Below are positions 1-8,623 of a stretch of 64,000 nt of DNA, in pieces. The position numbers were made by a program, and so were the translations under genes. Source of the DNA: Thiospirochaeta perfilievii (lineage in GTDB: Bacteria > Spirochaetota > Spirochaetia > DSM-2461); assembly GCF_008329945.1 (NCBI RefSeq), contig NZ_CP035807.1, positions 3,286,001-3,350,000 of the forward strand. Direction: 5' to 3'. Below the pieces are notes generated by a model. It was given only the letters and a program-made list of their open reading frames with translations, did not search any database and was not told where the DNA came from. Positions within the stretch are counted from its first letter, which is position 1, and each line of letters begins with the position of its first letter.

Positions 1-771
1 GCATCAGGTATGAACGGTCAACAATTTAATATAGATACAATTTCAAATAACTTATCAAATGTTAATACAACAGGCTTTAAAGAGGTTAGGGCAGAGTTTG
101 AAGATCTACTCTACCAAAACTCAAGAATTGCAGGAACCCCAGCAACAAGGGATACTGTAGTACCTACAGGTATACAGGTTGGACACGGTGTAAAAGTTGC
201 TGCGACCCAAAGAATGTTTACCCAAGGGTCTATAAGGCAGACGGATAATGACGCGGATATGGCAATAACTGGTGAAGGTTTTTTTAGAATACAGCAGTTA
301 GATGGCTCTGATGGTTTTACAAGAAATGGAGCTTTTAAAATTGATGTTAATGGACAGGTTGTAACAGCAAATGGAAATAAGGTTGAACCAGAAATTATTT
401 TACCAGAGGGGTTTATTAGAAACTCCCTTGCTATAAGTGCAGATGGTAGGGTTACTGTAAAGGTTCCAGGGAACGATGATAATATAGAGGTAGGGCAGAT
501 GGAAATTTATCGGTTTGTAAACCCTGCAGGTCTACAAGCTATTGGTTCAAATACGTTTAAAATTACAAATGCATCTGGGGAAGCAATTGGTGGTAGACCA
601 GGTTTTGATGGAATGGGTGAGATTAAACATAAGTTTTTAGAGAGTTCAAATGTTTCTACAGTAAAAGAGATGGTTAATATGATAGTCGCCCAAAGAGCTT
701 ACGAATTAAATTCTAAGGCGATCCAAACATCTGATAGTATGTTAGGTATTGCAAATAATCTTAAAAGATAG
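1..771 (+). CDS. flgG: Flagellar distal rod protein FlgG (5' truncated by window edge)
   Basis: FlgG forms the distal rod that joins the basal body to the hook. The reading frame is open from base 1 (Ala-Ser-Gly before the first internal Met), so the true start lies upstream; only about the first 10 residues are missing. Visible family features are the N-terminal rod signature (FNIDTISNNLSNVNTTGFK), the central GEGFFRIQ segment and the C-terminal NMIVAQRAYELNSKAIQTSD helix typical of FlgF/FlgG/FlgE. A strong hairpin terminator follows, so this is the last gene of its operon, presumably flgF-flgG. It is separate from the large motility operon at 32 kb. Confidence 0.95.
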   Translation, partial: ASGMNGQQFNIDTISNNLSNVNTTGFKEVRAEFEDLLYQNSRIAGTPATRDTVVPTGIQVGHGVKVAATQRMFTQGSIRQTDNDADMAITGEGFFRIQQLDGSDGFTRNGAFKIDVNGQVVTANGNKVEPEIILPEGFIRNSLAISADGRVTVKVPGNDDNIEVGQMEIYRFVNPAGLQAIGSNTFKITNASGEAIGGRPGFDGMGEIKHKFLESSNVSTVKEMVNMIVAQRAYELNSKAIQTSDSMLGIANNLKR

Positions 772-774
772 ATC

Positions 775-806
775 AAAATGACTGGTAAATCCAGTCATTT
801 TTTTTT
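775..806 (+). terminator. Rho-independent terminator after flgG
   Basis: An 11-bp perfect stem (AAAATGACTGG / CCAGTCATTTT) with loop TAAAT is followed by a T-run to 806. It overlaps the last codons of the convergent ParB-domain gene, and because the stem starts with AAAA it may also act on the minus strand. Confidence 0.85.
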
Positions 807-1184
807 GAATAACTTATTAAAAAAGTTTGATATACAATTTATTATTTTACTAAAAAAGGATGGGTTTTGAAGTTTTTTCAGTCTTTGGTAGGCAGATTGT
901 AATTCATAATCTGTAAAATCTTTTCTTACTAGGTTCTCTTCTAACTCCCTCTCAATTAACTCTATTTTTGAAGGGTCATCAATAACTTTAGTCTCAATTA
1001 GTTGCCAACCAAGCTGTTTAGCAGACTCTAATCTTCTAAAACCAGATATTAGTTCATACCTATCGTTGATTATTATAGGGTGAAATAATCCATACTTATT
1101 TAGGCTATCCTTTAATACTTCCAAGTCCCCTATATCAATTCTGATTCTTTTTTTTATTCGAATCTCTGCTATTTTTACCAACAT
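795..1184 (-). CDS. Small ParB N-terminal domain protein
   Basis: A 129-residue protein made almost only of a ParB/Srx-type N-terminal domain. It has the pattern LKDSLNKYGLFHPIIIN, then YELISGFRRLESAKQLGW (the GxRR nucleotide-binding box), then ERELEENLVRKDFTDYE. The HTH and dimerisation domains of chromosomal ParB are absent, and the tail is short and basic (FFNKLFKKK). It starts 3 nt after the stop of the penicillin-binding protein gene, so the two are probably cotranscribed. ParB-like domains bind or hydrolyse CTP in partition proteins. Whether this short form does so, or binds DNA, cannot be told. It is unlikely to be the true chromosomal ParB because there is no parA beside it. Confidence 0.7.
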   Translation of the reverse strand: MLVKIAEIRIKKRIRIDIGDLEVLKDSLNKYGLFHPIIINDRYELISGFRRLESAKQLGWQLIETKVIDDPSKIELIERELEENLVRKDFTDYELQSAYQRLKKLQNPSFFSKIINCISNFFNKLFKKK

Positions 1185-1187
1185 TTT

Positions 1188-3701
1188 TTAGTCCCATAAT
1201 TCGTCTATAGATAAATCCTCATCACTATTACTCTCTGGTTCACTATTTTCAAAGAAGTCTGTTTCCATCTTAATACTATTAAGTATATTCTGATCCGGAG
1301 ATATTTCAACCTCAATCAGATCCATAATTTTAAATATGGTCTCATTTCTTGCTTCTTGAACAAATGTGTGGTATTCGCAGAAGGTTGTTGGTTCAGTTCC
1401 TGTCTTATATACTTCTCTAATGGTATCTGGACAGTTTTGAGATGCCAGGTCTCCAGAAACAGCACAAATAGTTCGCTCAATTATACCATTAGGTCTAAAG
1501 AACTGTTTTACAGGTAGATCCTTATGAATTTCAGCCATATATTTTGCCCATACAAAACCGGCTAATACTGCTCCATTATTATTTTGACCTAGTGTATTTG
1601 ATCCTTTGTCAAAACCATACCATAAACTTGTTGTATAATAAGGAGAGTAACCTACAGCCCAGCTATCCTTCCAGTTTTGACTGGTTCCTGTTTTACCAGC
1701 AATAGCCATTCCATTAAAACCTATACCGTACTTCTCTTCTGTTCTCCACCCATAGTTTAGTGTTCCCCCAGGAGCCTTAGTTGTCTCTAATATACTTGTC
1801 ATAATATATGCATCCTGGGCAGACATAATCTGATTTTCAGGCCTATATGACTTTTGTAGCATGTCATCCTCAACGTGGGTAATTATTGCACCATTTTGAT
1901 TCTCAATAAATTTAATACCGTATGGGTCATTTGCTTTCCCTTGATTTGCAAATGTTGCAAAAGCTCTTACCATTTGACCTGGAGATACTGTAGTTGTACC
2001 AAGTGCCATTGGGAATTTTCTATCAAATTTTCTTCTAATGACACTAGGATCAGTTATTCCAAGTAGAGCAGCAGATCTAGATATTGCGTCATCAAAACCA
2101 ATTTTTTCCAAGGACTCAATAGCAGGAATATTTAGAGATTTATTTAAAGCATATCTTAATAAAACGTGTCCATACCAATGTCCTCCATAGTTGTTTGGAG
2201 TATAAGGCTCTGCACCATCTAAAACAAATGTTTTAGGTTTATCAGTAAAATGGGTACCTGCTGTTAACTTATTACTACTTATACCAGCAGACATATATAG
2301 GGGTTTAAAAGCTGATCCAGGGGATATTTGTACATCTGGATTTAAAACTCTATTTAGTTGATTTGTATATTCAAATTTACTACCACCAATTAGTGCTAAA
2401 ATCTGACCATTTGTATTATCTACAGTTATTAATGCAGTCTCAATCTGGTTATCCAGTGTATCCTTTGACTCATTTAAAGAGTACTGGCTAACACTGTTTA
2501 AGGAGTTTATACCGGATATAAGGGATAATAATCTAATTTGAGGGGATAGACTCTTATTAAAGTAGTCGTGTTCCTTCTGCTGTTTAGCCTTATCCTCTAC
2601 CTTAATATCTTTTATATTGGAAACTAGTCCCATTAAGCTTATTATTGGGGAGAACTGGTTATATACTAACTCTTTTTTTGCATTTGATTGATTTTTAAAA
2701 CCATCTCTAACCTTTGTTAATCTGCTTAAAACAAATTTATCTGCTGCGGCTTGATAGTTTAAATCCAGGGATGTATGTATTGTATAACCATCTTTATATG
2801 GATCCTGTGTTCCATATAGTAGGTTTTTTAACTCTTCCCTAACATACTCTGTAAACCAAGGTGCTTTATCGTCTCTTTTTCTTGCACTATGTACATTCTC
2901 AGCTCCATCCCTAGACCAGTCATGATTAAGCCAATATGTTGCAAAACTTTTATCCGCATCTTCTGCTGAAATGTATCCGTTTAACACCATCTGATCTAAA
3001 ACTCTACGTTGAACTTTTTTAGCACCACTTGGATTTCTAAAAGGGGAGTAGAGTGTAGGTCTAGCTACTTGTATAACACTCATAACAGACTCTGCAGCAC
3101 TATTTTCCCTAGCTGAATGTTCGAAAAAGTAGTTACTTATCGCCTCAATACCATAGGCTCCATGACCAAAGTTAACTTTATTTAAATACATTTGAAAAAT
3201 TTCTTGTTTTGAGTACTGTCTCTCAACCTGCCAAGCTTCCCACAACTCTTCTAGTTTTGTAAAAATACTTCGATTAAAAACATTATCTAGTCTAATTTTT
3301 GCCAATTGCTGGGTTAAAGTACTACCACCACCACCATCTAGGTTTCCATTCTTTAAAATAGAAAAAACAGCCCGGGAGAAACCACGAACACTAAATCCAT
3401 TGTGTCTAAAAAATGGGTTATCTTCCCTTGTAAGAAGTGCAAATACCTGATATTTAGGAAGATCATTAAACTCTAACAGGGTTCTCTGTTCAACTCCAAC
3501 TAATTCAGATATAACTTCACCATTTCTATCTAATACAACAGATGGTAAAGATGGCTTTTCCAAAATAAAATTCTCTATATTTTTGTTATTTATATTAATA
3601 GAAACAGCAAAAGCTAGTCCTACTGATAAAACAATTAATAATAAAGTGAATAATGTAAAAAATATTCTAAATCCGATACGGTGTTTATGGGTAAAAATCA
3701 T
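1188..3701 (-). CDS. Class A penicillin-binding protein (bifunctional transglycosylase/transpeptidase)
   Basis: Polymerises lipid II and cross-links peptidoglycan in the periplasm. One N-terminal membrane anchor (about residues 10-36) precedes a GT51 glycosyltransferase domain with EDNPFFRHNG near residue 93 and GGGGSTLTQQLAK near 123. The transpeptidase domain has SAFK (SxxK, near 463), SLN and KTGTS. A hydrophilic insertion of roughly 70 residues (about 335-410) lies between the domains, and a Cys-containing tail resembles the C-terminus of PBP1A/1C proteins. The ATG at 3701 is preferred to an in-frame TTG two codons upstream; no strong ribosome site is visible. The domain order fits PBP1A or PbpC, so no symbol is assigned. 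Confidence 0.9.
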   Translation of the reverse strand: MIFTHKHRIGFRIFFTLFTLLLIVLSVGLAFAVSININNKNIENFILEKPSLPSVVLDRNGEVISELVGVEQRTLLEFNDLPKYQVFALLTREDNPFFRHNGFSVRGFSRAVFSILKNGNLDGGGGSTLTQQLAKIRLDNVFNRSIFTKLEELWEAWQVERQYSKQEIFQMYLNKVNFGHGAYGIEAISNYFFEHSARENSAAESVMSVIQVARPTLYSPFRNPSGAKKVQRRVLDQMVLNGYISAEDADKSFATYWLNHDWSRDGAENVHSARKRDDKAPWFTEYVREELKNLLYGTQDPYKDGYTIHTSLDLNYQAAADKFVLSRLTKVRDGFKNQSNAKKELVYNQFSPIISLMGLVSNIKDIKVEDKAKQQKEHDYFNKSLSPQIRLLSLISGINSLNSVSQYSLNESKDTLDNQIETALITVDNTNGQILALIGGSKFEYTNQLNRVLNPDVQISPGSAFKPLYMSAGISSNKLTAGTHFTDKPKTFVLDGAEPYTPNNYGGHWYGHVLLRYALNKSLNIPAIESLEKIGFDDAISRSAALLGITDPSVIRRKFDRKFPMALGTTTVSPGQMVRAFATFANQGKANDPYGIKFIENQNGAIITHVEDDMLQKSYRPENQIMSAQDAYIMTSILETTKAPGGTLNYGWRTEEKYGIGFNGMAIAGKTGTSQNWKDSWAVGYSPYYTTSLWYGFDKGSNTLGQNNNGAVLAGFVWAKYMAEIHKDLPVKQFFRPNGIIERTICAVSGDLASQNCPDTIREVYKTGTEPTTFCEYHTFVQEARNETIFKIMDLIEVEISPDQNILNSIKMETDFFENSEPESNSDEDLSIDELWD

Positions 3702-3741
3702 AATCAAATATTACTCTGTCTGCCTTAGGGTAGTCAATGGT

Positions 3742-3774
3742 AAAAAAAAAGCCGGAGAATAAATCCCCGGCTTT
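3742..3774 (-). terminator. Rho-independent terminator after the PEPCK-like gene
   Basis: Read on the minus strand, GCCGGGGA-TTTAT-TCTCCGGC forms an 8-bp GC-rich stem (one G-T pair) followed by a run of nine T (plus-strand A-run 3742-3750). It separates the PEPCK-like gene from the penicillin-binding protein gene, which therefore needs its own promoter. Confidence 0.85.
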
Positions 3775-3789
3775 AACTTAATGATAAAA

Positions 3790-6700
3790 TTATCTAGCTA
3801 ATGGGTCAGCACCTATAGTTCCTACAAGATCTTCTCTATATTTAGCAGATTTGTAATAACTTAGTAACTCTTCAGCTTCTTTTAAAGCTACCTTAGCTTT
3901 ATCAATAACACTCTCTTCATGGGGCTTTGATGAACCTATAAAGTTATTTAAATATTCAACGTTGGACTCATAAAGCTTAATGCTTTTCTCTTGCATAGCA
4001 TCAAGTCTGTCTTGGTACCATTTAGAGTTTAATACTTCATCTCTAGTAAACATTTTTCTAAACTGGGGAGAGTTTAATGTCATTCCCTGGTATTCACCCT
4101 GGGACATAATGTACATTAAAGCCTTTAAAGGAGGCGCAGCAAACTCTACAGATCCATCTTTAATATATTCTGTAGATATCTTCTTATATGTTTCTGTAAT
4201 ATTATCAATTCCATCAACAAATGCCTCTAGATCTTGTAATTCAGGTTTTAACATATCCTCAGGGAATATTGAGTCTGGATTATCAAATATCTTACCTAGG
4301 AAGTCCTGGGTAAACTTTTTAGTTAATCTCATTCCTAAAATACTAGCAGGAATAGTTCTGCCTTTGTAATCAAAATCCTCAACTCTCTCTAAATGTCCAT
4401 TTTCTAATAATTTGTATGCATTTCTCTCATCTTCTGTTAGTCTACACCACAGTTCAGGAATTAAAAGAGACACATCATGGGCAACCTTATACTTATGACC
4501 AATATTACCAGCTGCTGATGAATAACCATTATATTCACCTAAAATGTTTGATAACATAACGTTGTTTAAATCTGTAGTTGCAACTAATGCGTTAAAAGGT
4601 CCCTTTGTTAATGCACCCTCTGAACCTGCACCTGTTGTAGAAGGAGATTTACCTGTTAAGCTACACATAAAGTCCATTAATAACTCAGGTAGTTCTTGGA
4701 AGTGAATTGGTCCATATACAGCTAAGGGTCTAATTCCCTCTTTTCTGTCAATTGGGTTGTTTCTTCTTCCTGATAATATTGCGTTTACAGGATTATGTAG
4801 AGGTTTATCCATTGGGATTTCCCTAGATAATCTTGCTCCAATTTTATGAACATCAGATTTTAAAGAGTTGATTAAATCCTTTTGGGTTTCAAGGTATCTA
4901 GGGTTTTTAGTTGGGGCACCATTTACAATTCTAGGGTGGCTAGAAATTACAAAGTACTTAATACTCTCATCCCTTTGTACTTCTAATAACATGTCTTTTA
5001 CAGGGTCCGTATACTTGTTAAAATTAATAGTATCATTTATTAACTCTGTAGCGTACTCCCTAGGAAACGGCTCAAAGTTAGAAATAAACATTCCTGTTGA
5101 AGATAGATCTTCCTCAGCCTGTTTATCATAACCTCTAATTATAGCATCATCTGGTCTTTGGAAGAATCTAGACTCAGAGTTAGCTGCCATTTTAACACTT
5201 TGGTTTTTATACATTGGGTTTAGGTTTTCTAACATTCTAGCTGGAACAGTTACACTTGCTGTTATATCATCCTCTAACTGTAGTTTGTCAGCTGGTAGGT
5301 AGTCTTGTCTTAACTTGTATGTTCTTCCAACACCCTTTGTATCCCTACCAATTCTTAGGTAACTACCACTAATTTTTCTACCATTAAATTTAAACTGATT
5401 ACCAGGTTTTCCGTTAATAAAATCTACACTAAACTTATCCTTCCAGTTATCTCCCCATGATGGTTCATAAAATCGTTTAACCAAGAAAACAATGGATTTA
5501 ATTCTTGATGGAACACTCTGCAACCAGTTGTTAAAATCGTCACTCCAGTCCGGGTTCTCGTTTAATAGTCTAATTACTGAACCTAAAGATCTATCCTGGG
5601 ACAATATTTTTCTACTAACGTTGTTTTTTCTTGGTACTCTATATCTATCGGAATAATCTTTGTTTATAATTTCTTCAACTAAAACAATATCCTCTTCAAA
5701 GTCACCAGTAAAGATTGGTCCAAAGTCTATTGCGTCCCATATAGATTTGGAGATCTCTGATTTACCACCACCAGAAACAGTACATGGTTTATGGCAAAAA
5801 GTACCTTCAGCATCTGTTCCTACAAGTCTCCAAGCTGGAGTCTGTGGATGTTTTTCCATTCTTACTTTATATCCAGATGGTAAAACGTAGTAAAAGCCAG
5901 GTAAAATATGGATCTCTCCACCTTTCCATGTTGCTTTTTGACCATCAATTAATGTAAATAGTGTATCTTCTGGTACATAAATTAATTCAGGATGTCTGTT
6001 ATCTACAGCGTATCCTTCAGGTTTAATAGTTACATGATCTTTTAATAATTCCATAGCTTTTTTAAAAGTATGTTCCGTATCTATTGTACTATCGGCCTTA
6101 TAACTCTTTCCAAGGTTTTTACAAGTATAAGCTAGGGCTCCACCAGCATGTTCCTCTTCGTATAAACCTGAAAGGTTTGCAGAGTAACCCATCTGAGTTT
6201 TAACCTCTTTTTTACTATAACCAAAGTAGTTATCACCTATTATTGTTACTATAACTCCTCTATCATCCCTAGCTGTTATTTTATATGGTGTACCATCATT
6301 GTATAGCTCGTCTTCTTTTTCCCAGCACATTCCATCTTTAATTTGTCTCTCTGTAGCATCTTTTATATTTGGAAGTCCTAAATCTTTCTTTTTTAATTTA
6401 GTTATTTGTGGTGCTAAAATAACGCAACCTGTATGACCAGTCCAATTTTTTGGGTTTAATGCAGCATCATTTTCTGGTAGTAGTGGATCACCACCATTTC
6501 CAAAAATAGACTCTACAAAATCTAAGTTACAAACTATATTCCCTGGTGCAAAAAAACGAATTTCCATAGATTTTTCTTCTGTGTATCCAGGTATCTCAGG
6601 ACATACTATAGGCCTTAATAGTAGGGAAACAAAGGTCTCAGCATGTTTCTCCTGGCTAGATGTAAATGGAAGTTTTTTAAACTCTGATCCAGGGTTTAAA

Positions 6701-7221
6701 GCCGATTTTAATATTCTAGAGAATGCAACCTTTGGAACCTCTTTTTTGTCAAATGGTACAGGTAGACCACCTTCAACAACATGGAATGATCCTTTAGTTG
6801 TTCTTCTATCATTTTTAGGGTTGTGAACTACACCCTGTTTTATTCTATATGAACTTACTAGTTCTGTTTTAAATTCATCCTTATCTACAGGAAGAGATAA
6901 AACCCTAGCTAATCCGTGTTTATCTAATACAAAAGTATTTGAGGGTAGTCTTTCAGTTTTATCATCAAGATCGTTTAAATAACTATCAAGAAAGTTTTGA
7001 ATCCTAGTATCAGCTGGACTTAAGTGAGTAGATAATAGTCTATCTTTCTCTCTAAAATGTTCAATTAGATCCCAAGCTGTCTTTAATTCTTCATCATCTT
7101 TTCCTTCAAAGTAGGGTAGGCCCATAGAAGCTAATTTCATATTGATATATTTAATATATTTATCAATATTTTCACTTCCCAAAGGGTTAACCTCAATTCC
7201 AAAATCTCTATTAACTCGCAT
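3790..7221 (-). CDS. Probable PPi-type phosphoenolpyruvate carboxykinase
   Basis: A 1143-residue soluble protein without signal peptide or membrane segments. The size and a degenerate P-loop-like stretch, CTVSGGGKSEISKS at about residues 480-493, match the PPi-dependent PEP carboxykinases described from Entamoeba and Propionibacterium. Those enzymes are about twice the size of ATP- or GTP-type PEPCK and interconvert oxaloacetate plus PPi with PEP, CO2 and Pi. Other conserved-looking segments are AYTCKNLGKSYK (about 364-375) and GKSPSTTGAGSEGALTKGPFNAL in the C-terminal third. A clear ribosome site (GGGAG) precedes the ATG, and a strong terminator follows; the gene is monocistronic. The assignment rests on recall of the family and not on a search, so an uncharacterised large protein remains possible. 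Confidence 0.7.
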   Translation of the reverse strand: MRVNRDFGIEVNPLGSENIDKYIKYINMKLASMGLPYFEGKDDEELKTAWDLIEHFREKDRLLSTHLSPADTRIQNFLDSYLNDLDDKTERLPSNTFVLDKHGLARVLSLPVDKDEFKTELVSSYRIKQGVVHNPKNDRRTTKGSFHVVEGGLPVPFDKKEVPKVAFSRILKSALNPGSEFKKLPFTSSQEKHAETFVSLLLRPIVCPEIPGYTEEKSMEIRFFAPGNIVCNLDFVESIFGNGGDPLLPENDAALNPKNWTGHTGCVILAPQITKLKKKDLGLPNIKDATERQIKDGMCWEKEDELYNDGTPYKITARDDRGVIVTIIGDNYFGYSKKEVKTQMGYSANLSGLYEEEHAGGALAYTCKNLGKSYKADSTIDTEHTFKKAMELLKDHVTIKPEGYAVDNRHPELIYVPEDTLFTLIDGQKATWKGGEIHILPGFYYVLPSGYKVRMEKHPQTPAWRLVGTDAEGTFCHKPCTVSGGGKSEISKSIWDAIDFGPIFTGDFEEDIVLVEEIINKDYSDRYRVPRKNNVSRKILSQDRSLGSVIRLLNENPDWSDDFNNWLQSVPSRIKSIVFLVKRFYEPSWGDNWKDKFSVDFINGKPGNQFKFNGRKISGSYLRIGRDTKGVGRTYKLRQDYLPADKLQLEDDITASVTVPARMLENLNPMYKNQSVKMAANSESRFFQRPDDAIIRGYDKQAEEDLSSTGMFISNFEPFPREYATELINDTINFNKYTDPVKDMLLEVQRDESIKYFVISSHPRIVNGAPTKNPRYLETQKDLINSLKSDVHKIGARLSREIPMDKPLHNPVNAILSGRRNNPIDRKEGIRPLAVYGPIHFQELPELLMDFMCSLTGKSPSTTGAGSEGALTKGPFNALVATTDLNNVMLSNILGEYNGYSSAAGNIGHKYKVAHDVSLLIPELWCRLTEDERNAYKLLENGHLERVEDFDYKGRTIPASILGMRLTKKFTQDFLGKIFDNPDSIFPEDMLKPELQDLEAFVDGIDNITETYKKISTEYIKDGSVEFAAPPLKALMYIMSQGEYQGMTLNSPQFRKMFTRDEVLNSKWYQDRLDAMQEKSIKLYESNVEYLNNFIGSSKPHEESVIDKAKVALKEAEELLSYYKSAKYREDLVGTIGADPLAR

Positions 7222-7335
7222 TCATATTCTCCCGTTATTGTTGTTTGATATTAGAATCAGTAATACATAGAATCTAATTTACTAATAATATATACAATTT
7301 GGAATAAAATGAAAAGGGTTAGAAAATTTTTATTT

Positions 7336-7356
7336 TGACACATATTAAATATGTCA
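7336..7356. promoter_or_regulatory. Imperfect palindrome in the divergent PEPCK/BMP intergenic region
   Basis: TGACACATATTAAATATGTCA pairs with itself at 8 of 10 positions. It lies in the 230-bp gap between the minus-strand PEPCK-like gene and the plus-strand BMP lipoprotein gene, about 40 bp before the -35 box of the latter. It has operator form, but it includes a TTGACA that could itself be a -35 box. The regulator is unknown. Confidence 0.3.
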
Positions 7357-7396
7357 AGTTAAAATACGACCAAAAACCTTTTTTTGAAGATTATGT

Positions 7397-7425
7397 TTGA
7401 CCTTTGCTACTCTAGTATATAAAAT
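7397..7425 (+). promoter_or_regulatory. Sigma-70 promoter of the nucleoside-uptake operon
   Basis: TTGACC, a 17-bp spacer and TAAAAT lie about 40 bp upstream of the BMP lipoprotein start. Both boxes match five of six consensus positions. Confidence 0.6.
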
Positions 7426-7463
7426 TGTTTTTATATTCTACAAAAAATTAGGAGATGTTTAGA

Positions 7464-8564
7464 ATGAAAAAAATTGCTAAAATTCTAGCACTAGTTACAG
7501 TTTCATCATTATTGTTTGTTTCTTGCTCAAAAAAAGCTGAGGATACTACAAAAGATGCACCTAAAATGGAACAGGTTAAATTAAAGGTTGGTATGGTTAC
7601 AGATGCTGGAACTATCGATGACAAATCATTTAACCAAGGTACATGGGAAGGTATTCTAAGAGCTGGAGATGAATTAGGTGTTACAGTTAAATACTTAAAG
7701 CCTGTTGGAACAACAGAGGCTGACTATTTAAAAGAGATTGGTAACCTATATGACGCTGGTTATAAATTTATTGTAACTCCAGGTTTCAAATTTGAAACTA
7801 CTATATTTAAAGCTCAAGATAAATATAAAGACGCCAAGTTTATTTTATTAGATGGTATTCCACACCCAGGTGACTACTCTGTAAAAGTTGGTGAGAACAC
7901 AGTTTCTATTAACTTTGCTGAGCACGAGTCTGGTTTTGTTGCTGCTATTGCTGCTTCTCTTCAATTAAAAGAGGGTTCAGTTGGTTTTATTGGTGGTATG
8001 GAAATTCCTGCAGTTCAACGATTTAACTGGGGATTCCAACAAGGTATAATGTATGCAAACGAAAACTTAGGTACAAGTATTGAACTTGATGCTGAGAACA
8101 TTATTTATCAAGGTACATTCTCTGATGTAGCTGCTGGACAACAATTAGCTGCTCAAATGTATGATAAAGGTGTAGATGCTGTATTCTGTGCTGCTGGTGG
8201 TGTTGGTGTTGGAGCTATTAATGAAGCTAAAAATCGTGCAAAATCAGGTGAGAAAGTTTGGATTATTGGTGTTGACGTTGATCAATATTCTGAGGGAATC
8301 TATGAAGGTGATAAATCTATCGTTTTAACTTCTGCAATGAAGAGAATTGATAATGCATCATTTGATATGGTTGCAGCAGAGTTAAAAGGAAACTTCCCTG
8401 GTGGTCAAGTATTGACTTTTGATGCTGCAAATACAGGTGTTGGTATTCCAGCTAAAAACCCTAACTTAAGTGCAGATGTACAAGCTAAAGTTGCTTCTAT
8501 TTATGCTGATCTTCAATCTGGTAAGATTACAGTTGCTGCAGAACAAGGTGATTTAGTTAAATAA
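7464..8564 (+). CDS. BMP-family nucleoside-binding lipoprotein (PnrA/BmpA-like)
   Basis: Substrate-binding lipoprotein that captures purine nucleosides for the ABC transporter encoded next. A lipoprotein signal peptide ends in a relaxed spirochaetal lipobox (LLFVSC). The mature part shows the BMP-family motifs VGMVTDAGTIDDKSFNQ, EHESGFVAAIAA, VGFIGGMEIPAVQRFNWGFQQG and IGVDVDQY. I chose the ATG at 7464 over the one at 7455 because the AGGAG ends at 7454: it leaves no spacer to the first ATG but 9 nt to the second. Downstream come a hairpin with T-run and then the ATPase and permease genes. Nucleoside specificity follows from T. pallidum PnrA and the transporter type; it is not shown here. Confidence 0.92.
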   Translation: MKKIAKILALVTVSSLLFVSCSKKAEDTTKDAPKMEQVKLKVGMVTDAGTIDDKSFNQGTWEGILRAGDELGVTVKYLKPVGTTEADYLKEIGNLYDAGYKFIVTPGFKFETTIFKAQDKYKDAKFILLDGIPHPGDYSVKVGENTVSINFAEHESGFVAAIAASLQLKEGSVGFIGGMEIPAVQRFNWGFQQGIMYANENLGTSIELDAENIIYQGTFSDVAAGQQLAAQMYDKGVDAVFCAAGGVGVGAINEAKNRAKSGEKVWIIGVDVDQYSEGIYEGDKSIVLTSAMKRIDNASFDMVAAELKGNFPGGQVLTFDAANTGVGIPAKNPNLSADVQAKVASIYADLQSGKITVAAEQGDLVK

Positions 8565-8581
8565 TATTAATAATTTAATTG

Positions 8582-8612
8582 GGAAGGTTGAAAAATACCT
8601 TCCTTTTTTTTT
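8582..8612 (+). terminator. Intra-operon terminator between binding protein and ATPase
   Basis: GGAAGGT / ACCTTCC stem (7 bp, 8-nt loop) followed by nine T. Such a partial terminator after a binding-protein gene usually keeps the ATPase and permeases at a lower level. The ATPase ribosome site (AGGGGG) begins right after the T-run. Confidence 0.75.
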
Positions 8613-8623
8613 AGGGGGCTTTT

